Positions 51,524 through 60,983 of a stretch of 64,000 nucleotides of DNA are shown piece after piece. Location of the stretch: assembly GCA_963663375.1 (NCBI GenBank), contig OY760195.1, positions 496,001 through 560,000 of the forward strand, given 5' to 3'. The translations under genes and the position numbers were made by a program. The stretch comes from JAYREN01 sp963663375 (GTDB taxonomy: Bacteria > Acidobacteriota > Holophagae > Holophagales > Holophagaceae). The notes beneath the pieces are model-generated. The model was not told where the DNA came from. It ran no database searches and worked only from the letters and a program-made list of their open reading frames with translations. Numbering within the stretch: the stretch's first letter is position 1; every line of letters starts with the position of its first letter.

Positions 51524-53764
51524 TCACTCGGCTCCCAGCGCGTTGAGCGCGGAGCCCGCCTGGAACCACTGGATCTGCTTGTCCGTGAGGCTGTGCTTGG
51601 CCTGGATGGCAACCACGCGGCCATCGGCCTTGCGCAACCGAACCTCCACGGCCTTGCCGGGGGCCAGCGCCGCCAGCCCCACCACACTGATGCGGTCGCT
51701 CTGCTCGACCTTCGCCCAATCTGCGGGATCGACGAAGACCAGGGGCAGGATGCCCTGCTTCTTCAGATTGGTCTCGTGGATGCGGGCGAAGCTGCGCACC
51801 AGCACCAACTTTACGCCCAGGTGCCGGGGCGACATGGCCGCGTGTTCTCGGCTGCTGCCTTCCCCATAGTTTTCATCGCCCACCACCGCGCAGCTCAGGC
51901 CCTGGGCCTTGTACTGCCGAGCGATCTGAGGGAAGGTCAGGCCGTCCTCGGCGGTGAGCACGTTGACGCCCTTCCCCGCCTCGCCCGTGAAGGCGTTCAC
52001 CGCCCCCAGGAACATGTTGTCGCTGATGCGGTCCAAGTGGCCCCGGAAGCGCAGCCACTTGCCTGCGGGGCTGATGTGGTCCGTGGTGGTCTTGCCCTGA
52101 GTCTTCACCAGCAGGGGCAGGTCCAGGAAGTCCCGGCCATCCCATTTCGGGAAAGGCGCCAGCAGGCTGAGGCGCTCGCTGCCGGGGGCCACCTCCACCG
52201 TGATGCCGTCACCATTTTCCGCCGGGGCCTGGTAGCCGTCATCGCCCTCGGCGAAGCCCTTGGGGGGCAGTTCATCCCCCTGGGGCGCCTGGAAGCGAAA
52301 GCCGCCTTCCAAGGCCCCGTGGATGGGATCCAGGGCGAAAGTCCCACTGAAGGCATAGGCCATCACCACCTCGGGGCCAGCCAGGAAGGAGTGGGTCTCC
52401 ATCACCCCATCGTTGCGGCCGGGAAAGTTGCGATTGAAGGTGCTGAGGATGGAATCCGCCCGCCCCGGCACGGCATCGCTGCGGTGCCACTGGCCGATGC
52501 AGGGGCCGCAGGCGTTGGTGAGCACGATGGCCCCCATCTGCTGAAAGGTCTCCAGGAAACCGTCCCGGGCGATGGTGCGGTACACCCGCTCGGAGCCGGG
52601 GGAAATGAAGAGGGGCACCTTGGCCTTCAGTCCCGCCGCCAGGGCCTGTCGGGCCAGGCTCGCGGCGCGGCTGATGTCCTCGTACGAGGAGTTGGTGCAA
52701 CTGCCGATGAGGGCCGCCCGCAGTTCCATGGGATAGCCCTTGGCCTGGGCCTCCGCCGCCATGGCCGACACGGGGCGCGTGAGATCGGGCGTGTGCGGCC
52801 CCACCACCTGGGGCTCCAGGGCGGAGAGATCGATCTCCACCACCTCGTCGAAATACTTCGCGGGATCGGCGAGCACCTCGGGATCGGCCTTCAGCAGCGC
52901 GGCATGGGCCGCCGCCAGTTCGGCCACGTCGGCGCGGTGGGTGCCCTTCAGGTAGGCCGCCATCTTGGCGTCGAAGGGGAAAATCGAACTGGTGGCCCCC
53001 AGCTCGGCGCCCATGTTGCAGATGGTGGCCTTCCCGGTACAGCTCAGGCTCTCGGCGCCCTCGCCGAAATACTCCACGATCTTGTTGGTGCCGCCCTTCA
53101 CCGTGAGCAGCCCGCAGAGCTTGAGGATCACATCCTTGGCCGAGGCCCAGCCACTGAGCCGGCCCGTGAGCTTCACGCCGATGAGCTTGGGGTGCAGCAC
53201 TTCCCAGGCCAGCCCCGCCATCACCTCGCCCGCATCCGCGCCGCCCACGCCCACGCCCATGAAGCCCAGGCCACCGGAATTGGGCGTGTGGCTGTCCGTG
53301 CCGATCATCAGGCCGCCCGGAAAGGCGTAGTTTTCCAGTACCACCTGGTGGATGATGCCCGCGCCGGGCTTCCAGAAGCCGATGCCGTACTTCCGGCCCG
53401 CCGAGGCGAGAAAGGCGAAGACCTCGGCGTTCTCCTCCAACCCCCGGGGCAGATCCTTGGCGGCACCATCCCGGCCCAGGATCAGGTGATCGCAGTGGAT
53501 GGAACTGGGCACCGCCACCCGCTTGCGGCCGGACTGCATGAACTGGAGCAGGGCCATCTGGGCGGTGGCATCCTGCATGGCCACCCGATCGGGGCGAAGC
53601 ACCAGCATGGCCTTGCCCCGCTCCCAGACCTGGCTGCCGAAATCGTCGGCGTGGGACACCAGGATCTTCTCCGCCAGGGTCAGAGGCCGCCCGAAAGTCG
53701 CACGCGCCGCAGGCACGGCCTGCCCCATCCGCTCGTAGAGGGTCTTCGCGAGTTCGAGGGTCAT
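51524..53764 (-). CDS. acn: Aconitate hydratase
   Basis: The 746-residue iron-sulfur enzyme isomerises citrate to isocitrate. The three cluster cysteines sit in GSCTNSSYEDISRAASL and TNACGPCIGQWHR. Also visible are VAVPSSIHCDHLI, LMIGTDSHTPNSGGLGFMGVGVGGADA and the swivel domain GDENYGEGSSREHAAMSPRHLGVKLVLVRSFARIHETNLKKQG. Length and sequence fit the mitochondrial-type aconitase A. The ATG at 53764 has GGGAG five bases upstream. It begins the acn-icd-gltA cluster. Confidence 0.95.
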   Translation of the reverse strand: MTLELAKTLYERMGQAVPAARATFGRPLTLAEKILVSHADDFGSQVWERGKAMLVLRPDRVAMQDATAQMALLQFMQSGRKRVAVPSSIHCDHLILGRDGAAKDLPRGLEENAEVFAFLASAGRKYGIGFWKPGAGIIHQVVLENYAFPGGLMIGTDSHTPNSGGLGFMGVGVGGADAGEVMAGLAWEVLHPKLIGVKLTGRLSGWASAKDVILKLCGLLTVKGGTNKIVEYFGEGAESLSCTGKATICNMGAELGATSSIFPFDAKMAAYLKGTHRADVAELAAAHAALLKADPEVLADPAKYFDEVVEIDLSALEPQVVGPHTPDLTRPVSAMAAEAQAKGYPMELRAALIGSCTNSSYEDISRAASLARQALAAGLKAKVPLFISPGSERVYRTIARDGFLETFQQMGAIVLTNACGPCIGQWHRSDAVPGRADSILSTFNRNFPGRNDGVMETHSFLAGPEVVMAYAFSGTFALDPIHGALEGGFRFQAPQGDELPPKGFAEGDDGYQAPAENGDGITVEVAPGSERLSLLAPFPKWDGRDFLDLPLLVKTQGKTTTDHISPAGKWLRFRGHLDRISDNMFLGAVNAFTGEAGKGVNVLTAEDGLTFPQIARQYKAQGLSCAVVGDENYGEGSSREHAAMSPRHLGVKLVLVRSFARIHETNLKKQGILPLVFVDPADWAKVEQSDRISVVGLAALAPGKAVEVRLRKADGRVVAIQAKHSLTDKQIQWFQAGSALNALGAE

Positions 53765-54067
53765 CTGATCTCCCGGAAAAGGGTTCTGGATCATTGGAGG
53801 ATGAGATGGGGCCCGCTGTTCCCTCCCGTCCTGAATCGGATGGGAGTTCACCATGAAAGCCGGAACAAGCCATTGAGTTGGAAGAGTAGGAGCCATTCCA
53901 TGCCTGGGGCGGAGGGATGTCAAGGCGGAAAGGGGCCAAGGAATCTTCTCGCTCGGGTCCCGGGGCTCCGGCGCAGGTATGGGAGAATCCCCATTCCGGC
54001 AAGGGGCTCGCCTTGTGCCCACCCGCACCCTCTCCCACCTTCCCCACCTGAGAACCGAGGCCCACGA
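53765..54067. other. 303-base divergent intergenic region
   Basis: The stretch lies between the aconitase start (minus) and a methyltransferase start (plus). It must hold promoters for both. I find no credible open frame, strong hairpin or clear -10/-35 pair in it. Confidence 0.35.
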
Positions 54068-54754
54068 ATGCCCTCAGGCCCCGACCTCCGCCCCGCCCTC
54101 CGACGGGCCTCTGGCCGCTACCGCACCCTGCGCAGGCCCGGTTCGCTGTGGCTGTGGGGGTATGCCTGGAGCAAGTTCCGGATGGATCCGGCCTACCTCC
54201 AGGTGGCCGCGCTCATTGGACCCCAGAGTCTCACCCTGGATCTCGGCAGCGGGCTGGCCCTGCTCCCGGCCCTGCTGGTGGAGATGGGGGAGGGTCGAAG
54301 GGCGATCGGTCTGGAATGGGACGGCACTAAGGTCGAGGCGGCCCGGAGGGCCCTGGGCGATCACCCCGAGCTTCGGATCGAACAGGCCGACGCCTTCGAG
54401 GCCGAATTCCCCACCTGCGACGCCGTGGTGCTCATGGACGTCCTCCACTATTTCCCGGAACACCTCCAGGATCGCCTCCTCCAGAAGGCCAGCACCGCCC
54501 TTCGTCCCGGCGGCAGACTGATCCTCCGCGAAACCGAAGCCCAGCGAGGCGGCGGGCGGGCCTTCACCCGTGGGCTCGAATGGTTCGCCATCCACTGTGG
54601 CTGGAATCGAGGCCCCGAGCTGCACTACCGCTCCCGATCCCAGTGGCTGGCAGCCCTGGAGGCCCTCGGAATCAAGCGAGTCGAAAGCCTCGAATCCTCG
54701 CGGTTCACCCCCGGCAACATCCTGATCCATGGCATCAAGGAGGAAGCTTCATGA
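54068..54754 (+). CDS. SAM-dependent class I methyltransferase
   Basis: The 228-residue protein has the SAM motif I TLDLGSGLALLPALLVEMG, acidic motif II region AIGLEWDGTKVEAARRAL, then IEQADAFEAEFPTCDAVVLMDVLHYFPEHLQDRLLQKASTALRPGGRLILRET, which covers motifs III-IV. The C-terminal half resembles small-molecule or lipid methyltransferases. The target is unknown. The longer frame reading upstream from here is only a shadow of aconitase. The stop overlaps the next gene by four bases (ATGA). Confidence 0.8.
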   Translation: MPSGPDLRPALRRASGRYRTLRRPGSLWLWGYAWSKFRMDPAYLQVAALIGPQSLTLDLGSGLALLPALLVEMGEGRRAIGLEWDGTKVEAARRALGDHPELRIEQADAFEAEFPTCDAVVLMDVLHYFPEHLQDRLLQKASTALRPGGRLILRETEAQRGGGRAFTRGLEWFAIHCGWNRGPELHYRSRSQWLAALEALGIKRVESLESSRFTPGNILIHGIKEEAS

Positions 54755-55041
54755 TCATTCCCGATATCGACGACCTGATCCTGGAGCACGACGATGAATC
54801 AGGCCTGGAGGAGCTGGGCCGCAGGGTGCTCAGCCGGGGGCCCTGGACCTCGGTGGCCTTTCTGGTGAAGACCCGCAACGGCCCCGAGGGCGCCTGGGAA
54901 GGCCCCTTCCTCTGGCTGCACCGCTATCAGAAGGTGGCCCAGGGCTACAAACTCGTGAGCCGTTTCCACACCACGGAAACCGAACAGCTGGATGGCCTGC
55001 TCGAGGCCCTGAAGGACTGGGGCCTGACGGAGCAGGGTTGA
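54751..55041 (+). CDS. Small protein of unknown function
   Basis: The 96-residue product begins MIIPDIDDLILEHDDESGLEELGRRVLSRGPWTSVAFLVKTRN and ends LLEALKDWGLTEQG. It is acidic, without signal peptide or membrane helix, and looks like a compact alpha/beta protein. AAGGAGGAAG lies just ahead of the ATG, which overlaps the methyltransferase stop. Translational coupling suggests a shared role with the methyltransferase. No family recognised. Confidence 0.65.
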   Translation: MIIPDIDDLILEHDDESGLEELGRRVLSRGPWTSVAFLVKTRNGPEGAWEGPFLWLHRYQKVAQGYKLVSRFHTTETEQLDGLLEALKDWGLTEQG

Positions 55042-55072
55042 TGCGCCGAGGCGCCCCAGTCACCCTCGAGGC

Positions 55073-56257
55073 ATGCGCATCCTGAGATTCCTCTTCCTCC
55101 TGACCGCAACGCTGCTGCTGCAGGCGGGCCCCGTCCTTGTCCTCAGCTTCGATGGCCTAGGGGCGGATCGGTTTTCCCAGGCGACCATGCCCCAGGTCTG
55201 GGCCATCGCCCAGGAAGGCCTGCGGGGTCGGGGTATCCCGCCCTTCCCCGCCACCACCTTCAACGGCCACGCCACCCTGGCCACGGGCTGCCTGCCGGGT
55301 CATCACGGCATCGTGGCCAATGGCTTCTTCGATCCCGCCCTCGGCATGGTAGGGCACAGCGCCCGAACCACCTATCTGCAGCGGGAACCCCTCTGGATCG
55401 CCGCCACCCGCAGTGGCCTCAAGGCCGCCGTCACCGGTTGGCCCTGTGGCGATGGTCCCTGGCAGGGTGAATCCCCCTGGCGTCTAGTGCCCTTCGGCGC
55501 GGACCACACGGATGCGAAGGCCCTCGACTTCGCCGATCGGGCCCTGGCGGACGGCGCCGATCTGGTGATGACCTACCTCTCCGGCGTGGATACCGAGGGC
55601 CACCAGCACGGCCCCACCAGCCCCGTGGTTCTGGCCAAGCTGCGCGCCATCGACGCCCAGATGGCGCCCTGGCTCCACCAGCAACAAGCCCGCCATCCCG
55701 ATCTCCAGATCTGGCTCCTGGCCGATCATGGCATGGCCACCATGAAGCGCCGCATCCACGTCCCCAGCCTGCTGGAAGGCCTCCCCACAAGAGTCGTGGC
55801 CCATGGCGGCAGCGCCTATGTCTACCTGAACCGCCCTAGTGATCTCCTGGTGGCCAAGGCCCGGCTGCGTCGCGCGGGCCTGAAGGTCTGGACCCGCTCC
55901 GAGCTGCCCGCCCGCTTCGGCCTTTCTGGCACCCTGCGCACCGGCGATTTGACCCTGCTGGCGCCTCCGGGTGCATGGCTCTCCCAGGCCCTCACCCCCG
56001 AGCAGGATGCCGCCGAGCGCTCAGGGCGCAGCGGCGCCCATGCTTTTCAAGGCCAGGATCCCGGCATGGCCACCTGGTTCGTGGTGCTGGGCACCGGGCG
56101 ACGTGGCACAGTGGCGGATATCCCCCTGACCTCCGTGGCCCCCACCGTGGCAGAAGAACTGGGCATCCGTTGGCAGGCTGCGCCGGATGGTCCCGTGCGG
56201 AATGATCTGCGTTCATCCAAGCGCCCCGCGCAACGACTCGGCCCGCCGAAAAGATGA
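55073..56257 (+). CDS. Secreted nucleotide-pyrophosphatase/phosphodiesterase-like enzyme
   Basis: The 394-residue protein has a signal peptide (MRILRFLFLLTATLLLQA) and the alkaline-phosphatase fold of the NPP family. Metal-binding Asp is in VLVLSFDGLGADRF. The nucleophile Thr is in PPFPATTFNGHATLATG, and the later metal sites are in TYLSGVDTEGHQHGP and IWLLADHGMATMKRR. The C-terminal SGAHAFQGQDPGMATWFVVLG has the last His. Such enzymes cleave phosphodiester or pyrophosphate bonds in the periplasm. It follows the small unknown gene by 31 bases. Confidence 0.87.
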   Translation: MRILRFLFLLTATLLLQAGPVLVLSFDGLGADRFSQATMPQVWAIAQEGLRGRGIPPFPATTFNGHATLATGCLPGHHGIVANGFFDPALGMVGHSARTTYLQREPLWIAATRSGLKAAVTGWPCGDGPWQGESPWRLVPFGADHTDAKALDFADRALADGADLVMTYLSGVDTEGHQHGPTSPVVLAKLRAIDAQMAPWLHQQQARHPDLQIWLLADHGMATMKRRIHVPSLLEGLPTRVVAHGGSAYVYLNRPSDLLVAKARLRRAGLKVWTRSELPARFGLSGTLRTGDLTLLAPPGAWLSQALTPEQDAAERSGRSGAHAFQGQDPGMATWFVVLGTGRRGTVADIPLTSVAPTVAEELGIRWQAAPDGPVRNDLRSSKRPAQRLGPPKR

Positions 56258-56292
56258 ACTGACTTTCCACCCCACCCACGCTTCCTTTGTGT

Positions 56293-56411
56293 CTTTTGCG
56301 TTCTTTGTGGCGATTGAACAGGAATTCGGCCTCGTAGCCTCAGCTCGGAAGGCAGCCAAAAGGCCAAGGCAAACACGACCAAACTGAGATTGGCCACAAA
56401 GAACGCAAAAG
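56293..56411. repeat. Intergenic inverted-repeat element A
   Basis: CTTTTGCGTTCTTTGTGGC (56293-56311) and its perfect 19-base complement (56393-56411) flank 81 bases. The text resembles the CTTTGTGTC/CACAAAG-type intergenic repeats common in many bacteria. It accounts for most of the 347-base gap between the NPP-like gene and the ABC-F gene; the rest shows no feature. Confidence 0.65.
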
Positions 56412-56604
56412 GATCGAATCGCCAATATCTATAGGCAGGCTCTTCGCCCAGGAGGGGCACATCGCCAAGCACTAAAGGTTGAGCCCTGCCATCGCAGGTC
56501 CGGCTGGAGTCCTGGCGCCCAAGACCTACATCCATTCCCCTAGAGAAGAACCCGGATGCGGCTTTTCTCCCTTCCCGTGGGAAACTGGAGGGCTAGGAGT
56601 TTCC

Positions 56605-58535
56605 ATGCCCATTGCCCTCAGCCTGGTCAAGGTGAGCAAGCGCTACGGCGCCCAGCCCATCCTGGAGGACCTCTCCTTCGGCCTCATGCAGGGCGAAAAG
56701 GTCGGCCTCATTGGCCGCAACGGCACGGGCAAATCCACCCTGTTCAAGCTGCTCTCCCACGAGGAAACCCCGGACTCTGGCGAGGTGGTCACCACCCAGG
56801 GGCTGCGGGTGGCGCGGCTGGCCCAGGATCCCCACTTCGCCCCCGAGGCCACTATCCGCCAGGCCCTGGAAACGGCCCTGGCCGATCACGCTGCCCTCAT
56901 CCGCCGCCATGGCGAGATTCACGAGGCCCTGCACCAGCGCGGCGCGCAGGATCGCAGCCTCGAAGAGAAACTGCACCTCGAGCTGGAACTGGTGGAGCAT
57001 CACCTCGCCCACATGGGCTGGGATCTGGAGCCCAGACTCAAGGAGGCCCAGACCACCTGGGGCCTGGTGGATCTGGATGTGCAAGTGGAATCGCTCTCCG
57101 GGGGCTGGCGCAAGCGCGTGGCCCTGGCCAGGCCTGGCTCAAGGATCCCGATGTGCTGGTGCTCGACGAACCCACCAACCACCTGGACCCCGAGCAGGTG
57201 GAGAAGCTCGAGGCCTGGCTCCAGGGCTTCGAGGGTGCGCTGCTGCTCATCACCCACGACCGCCACCTGCTGGATGGCGTAGTGGATCGTATGCTCGAAC
57301 TGGAAGAAGGCAGGATCTCCAGCTACGAAGGCAGCTACAGCGACTACCTGCTGGAGAAATCCGACCGGGAATTCCGCGAGGCGCGTCTTACGGACCACAT
57401 GCAGAACCGCCTGCGCCGGGAGATGGCCTGGTTGCGACGCGGCGCCAAGGCTCGCACCCGCAAGAGCAAGCTGCGCATCCAGGATGTGTTGGATCTGAAG
57501 GACGAAGTGGGCGAGCGCACCCGCGAAGAGACTCGCCAGGCCATCACCTTCCGGGGCGGCGACAACCGCAGCGACGCCCTGCTCCACGTCAAGAAGGTGG
57601 CCTTCGCCTACGAGGGCGGGCCCGAACTCATGGGCGGCCTGGATCTGGTGCTACAGCGCGGCATGCGTGTGGCCCTCCTGGGCCCCAACGGCTGCGGGAA
57701 ATCCACCTTCCTCAAGCTGATCCTCGGCGATCTCCAGCCCACCCAGGGCGAGGTGAGCCGTCACCCCAAGCTCAGCCTCTCGGCCATCTCCCAGGGTCGA
57801 GGTGAGCTGGACGGCGACCTCAGCATCCAGGACAATCTGGCGGATCGGGTGGCCGTGGTGAAGCTCCAGGATTCCGTGATTCACACCCATGTCTATCTCA
57901 CCCGCTTCGGCTTTCCCGTGGAACAGCAGGGGCGCCTGGCCTCGACGCTTTCCGGTGGCGAGCGCAACCGCCTGCTCCTGGCCAAGGCCATGCTGCACCC
58001 CTCCGATCTGCTGGTGCTGGACGAACCCACCAACGATCTGGATATCGCCACCCTCCAGAACCTGGAAGAGGCGCTGCTGGAGTACCCCGGTACCCTGCTG
58101 CTGGTGAGCCATGACCGCTTCTTCCTGGATCAGGTCGCCACCCACACCCTGGCCTTCAACCCCGAAGGCACGCCCCGCTGGGAGTTGTACGAGGGGAATC
58201 CCGCCACGGTGAAGAGCCTGCGCACCGAGCGCCTTTCCCTGGAAGCCGCCGCCAAGGCCCCCGCAGCCAAGACCGCGCCCCGGAGCGAGAGCAGCCGGGC
58301 CAAGAAGCCGGGCCTGAGCCAGAAGGAGCAGCGTCGCTTCGAGGAAGTGGAAGCAGCCATGGGCGCCCTGCAGGTCCGCATCGCCGCACTGGACGAACTC
58401 ACCGCCGCCCCCGGCGCCTTCGCCACCGCCGAGGCTCCCGGTCATCAGGCCCTGAGGGACCGGGACACCGCCAAGGCCGATCTGGACGGCCTGGAACTAG
58501 AGTGGCTGGAGCTGGAAGAGAAGCGGCAGGGTTGA
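56605..58535 (+). pseudogene. ABC-F family ATPase, interrupted by a single-base deletion
   Basis: The gene encodes a two-ABC-domain ribosome-associated ATPase of the ABC-F family (Uup/EttA-like). Domain one shows VSKRYGAQPILEDLSFGLM and Walker A GRNGTGKST (residues 37-45), then LSGGWRKRVALA. At about 57130 the frame breaks: GGCCAGGCC lacks one C relative to the expected Leu-Ala-Gln-Ala. In the next frame the protein resumes as WLKDPDVLVLDEPTNHLDPEQ. Domain two is intact (Walker A GPNGCGKST, LSGGERNRLL, VLDEPTNDLD) and a C-terminal helical tail follows. No other lesion is seen, so this is either a recent mutation or a sequencing error. Confidence 0.9.
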
Positions 58536-58600
58536 GGGTTCCGGCCCTGCACGCGAATCGGCACTACCTCGGGTCATGCGTTTGCATTCAGGGCAATAGA

Positions 58601-58690
58601 TGAACCACCGAGGCCGCAGAAGAAAAGTCCCCTATTATCAGTTTCTTTTCTCTGTGCCCTCGGTCTTTACTCTGCGCCCTCGGCGGTTCA
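58601..58690. repeat. Intergenic inverted-repeat element B
   Basis: TGAACCACCGAGGCCGCAGA (58601-58620) pairs with TCTGCGCCCTCGGCGGTTCA (58671-58690) at 18 of 20 positions, 50 bases apart. The inner part repeats CTGTGCCCTCGG and CTGCGCCCTCGG. It lies between convergent genes (ABC-F and yicC), where the hairpin may act as a weak terminator. Confidence 0.65.
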
Positions 58691-58721
58691 GCAGTTCCTT
58701 CCTTGCCGGTACATTCCGGGA

Positions 58722-59597
58722 TTACTCCAGATTCGCCCCCTGCTCCCGGATCTGATCCAGCACGCCCTTGGCCTCCATGACGGCCCGAGTCATGGCCAGC
58801 CGCTTGCACTTCGAGCCGCAGGTGTTGAGTTCCCTCAGAACTTCCTGGCTCCAGACATCCAGGGCCTTGCCGCCCAGGCGCCCCTTATCCAGCCGCTCCT
58901 CGAAGTCATCCAGATGGGCGCTGAGTCTTACCAACTCCTCCCGCACATCCTGACGCTCCGCCAGGGCGCCAGCCTCGGCGACGAGACGCTCCGCCGGGAG
59001 CTGCCCCTGGAGCTGGGCATCCTTCAAAAGCTGCTCGAGTTTCTGTGTGTATTGTCCTGGCAGTTCGGCCATTTGAAGATCAGCTTCGGCCTGGATCAGG
59101 CCTCGCAGTTGCTGCAGGCGCTCCAGAGACTCCCGGAAGAAGGGTTCGAGACGCCGGGCTTCTCGGGTTCGCCCCTCATTCCACCGCTTCAACAGTTCGT
59201 CCAGCCCACCCAGCACCGAATTTTCCAACCGTTCCGCCAGATCCGAGGTGGGCGGCAGCCAGGCCCCGGGCAGGCGGAAGAAGGCCTCGGCACTCAGGGG
59301 TGGCAGACTGAGCCATTCGGCATCCTCCTGCCAGGCCTTGGCCACGCTGCGCAGGAGGGGGCGGTTGATCTGGGGTTCCAGCCCGGGCTCATCCTGAACC
59401 TCCAAGGTTAGATCCAGCTTGCCCCGGCTCGCCGCCTCGCGAATGGCGGCCCTCAGGGCGTTTTCCAGAGGAAAGAGCGCCGGGTGGATGCGGACGCTCA
59501 ATTCCAGCCCCTTGTGGTTGACGCTGCGCAGGGTGAGCCGCAACTGTCCCTTCTCCAGGGGGCAAACCATCTCGGCGTAGGCGGTCATGGAACGCAT
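58722..59597 (-). CDS. YicC-family endoribonuclease
   Basis: The 291-residue protein matches YicC/YloC: N-terminal MRSMTAYAEMVCPLEKGQLRLTLRSVNHKGLELSVRIHPALFPLENALRAAIREAASRGKLDLTL, and the C-terminal DUF1732 part GKALDVWSQEVLRELNTCGSKCKRLAMTRAVMEAKGVLDQIREQGANLE. E. coli YicC is an endoribonuclease linked to small-RNA turnover and late growth. It starts nine bases after the radA stop, so they are probably cotranscribed. Confidence 0.92.
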   Translation of the reverse strand: MRSMTAYAEMVCPLEKGQLRLTLRSVNHKGLELSVRIHPALFPLENALRAAIREAASRGKLDLTLEVQDEPGLEPQINRPLLRSVAKAWQEDAEWLSLPPLSAEAFFRLPGAWLPPTSDLAERLENSVLGGLDELLKRWNEGRTREARRLEPFFRESLERLQQLRGLIQAEADLQMAELPGQYTQKLEQLLKDAQLQGQLPAERLVAEAGALAERQDVREELVRLSAHLDDFEERLDKGRLGGKALDVWSQEVLRELNTCGSKCKRLAMTRAVMEAKGVLDQIREQGANLE

Positions 59598-59606
59598 GCA
59601 GTTCTC

Positions 59607-60983
59607 CTAGTCCCCAGTCATTTCATCGAGCTTGGCATTCAACCATTCCTTGCCCCGCAAGCGCTCCACGCTGCGCTCCAGGATGAGGCTCAGGCCCTTG
59701 CCGCCTTCCAGCCCCATGCGTGGCACGGCGGCCCGCTCGAAGCCCAGGCGGGCCCCCTCCTGGATGCGCAGGGGAAGCTGGGCCACGGGACGCACCTCCC
59801 CTGTGAGTCCCACCTCGCCCATGAAGAGGCATTTGTCGGCCAGGATCCGGCCGGTGGCGCTGCTGGTGAGGGCGGCGATCACCGCGAGATCGGCGGCGGG
59901 ATCCTCCACCTCCAACCCTCCCGCCACGTTCACATAGACATCCCGATCATGAAGCTGCACGCCGCCCCGGCGTTCGGCCACGGCACAGAGCATGGACAGC
60001 CGCTGTCCGTCGATCCCCAGGGCCGTGCGCCGGGGAATGCCGAGGCCCGCAGAAGCCACCAGGGCCTGGATCTCCACCACCATGGGCCGCGTACCGGAGA
60101 GGACCACGGTTGCCGCGCAGCCGGGCCTGGGCTCCGCATCCAGGAAGAAGGGGTTGCCCTCCGCGGGCACGAGGCCCTTGCCGGTCATGGCGAAGACCCC
60201 CAGCTCGAAGGCCGCGCCGAAGCGGTTCTTCAGGGCCCGCAGGAGGCGGTGGTGATGGTGTCGATCCCCCTCGAAGGCCAGTACCGTGTCCACCAGATGT
60301 TCGAGCACCTTGGGCCCCGCGAGGCTGCCGTCCTTGGTGACATGGCCCACAAGCACCAGGGGCGTGCCGCTGGCCTTGGCCCAGCGGGCCAGCAGGGTCG
60401 CACAGCCCCGCACCTGACTGACGCTCCCCGCACTGGATTCGAAATCCGGATCGAAGAGCGTCTGGATGGAATCCACCAGCAGCAGAGACGGCTTCATCTG
60501 TTCCGCCACTTCCAGGATCCGGCGCACATCCGTCTCGGCAAAGAGCAGGATGTCAGGGCTTTCGGCCCCCAGGCGCTGGGCACGGAGCTTGATCTGCCGC
60601 TCGCTCTCTTCGCCGCTGGCGTACAGGACAGTTCCTGTCGAGGTGGCCGCCCATTGCAGCACCAGTGTGGATTTGCCGATGCCCGGCTCACCGCCCAGCA
60701 GCACCACCATGCCCGGCACCACGCCGCCGCCCAGCACGCGGTCCAGTTCGGTCAGGCCCGTGGGCACCCGCTCCGCTTCGCTAATTTCCACCTCAGTGAT
60801 GGGCACCGGACCGGAATACTGGCTCTGGGCGAAGGCGCTACGCACTCGGCTCAGATCCTTGCGGAGCGCCCCCTTGACCTCCTCAATGCTGTCAAAAGCC
60901 CCGCAGGCCCCACACTTGCCCATGCCTCTCGGGTAGCGAGCGCCGCAGGCTGTGCATTCGAAAACGGGAGATGTCTTGGCCAT
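59607..60983 (-). CDS. radA: DNA repair protein RadA
   Basis: The 458-residue RecA-like ATPase/helicase promotes branch migration in recombinational repair. It has the N-terminal zinc finger (Cys10, Cys13, Cys24, Cys27), Walker A GGEPGIGKST (97-106), LLLVDSIQTL (Walker B), and the family-specific KNRFG at 252-256. The C-terminal Lon-like domain runs to about residue 450 (VYVNVAGGLEVEDPAADLAVIAAL, CLFMGEVGLTGEVRPV). The gene is followed by yicC. Confidence 0.96.
   Translation of the reverse strand: MAKTSPVFECTACGARYPRGMGKCGACGAFDSIEEVKGALRKDLSRVRSAFAQSQYSGPVPITEVEISEAERVPTGLTELDRVLGGGVVPGMVVLLGGEPGIGKSTLVLQWAATSTGTVLYASGEESERQIKLRAQRLGAESPDILLFAETDVRRILEVAEQMKPSLLLVDSIQTLFDPDFESSAGSVSQVRGCATLLARWAKASGTPLVLVGHVTKDGSLAGPKVLEHLVDTVLAFEGDRHHHHRLLRALKNRFGAAFELGVFAMTGKGLVPAEGNPFFLDAEPRPGCAATVVLSGTRPMVVEIQALVASAGLGIPRRTALGIDGQRLSMLCAVAERRGGVQLHDRDVYVNVAGGLEVEDPAADLAVIAALTSSATGRILADKCLFMGEVGLTGEVRPVAQLPLRIQEGARLGFERAAVPRMGLEGGKGLSLILERSVERLRGKEWLNAKLDEMTGD

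Noticed and set aside
51593..54754. 1053-codon open frame on the plus strand opposite aconitase
   Set aside because: It is a shadow of the high-GC aconitase gene in an opposite frame with low-complexity Gly/His-rich sequence; only its last 229 codons (from ATG 54068) form a real methyltransferase.
57121..57140. Programmed ribosomal frameshifting in the ABC-F gene
   Set aside because: No slippery heptamer, pseudoknot or upstream Shine-Dalgarno-like stimulator is evident, and ABC-F genes are not known for recoding.
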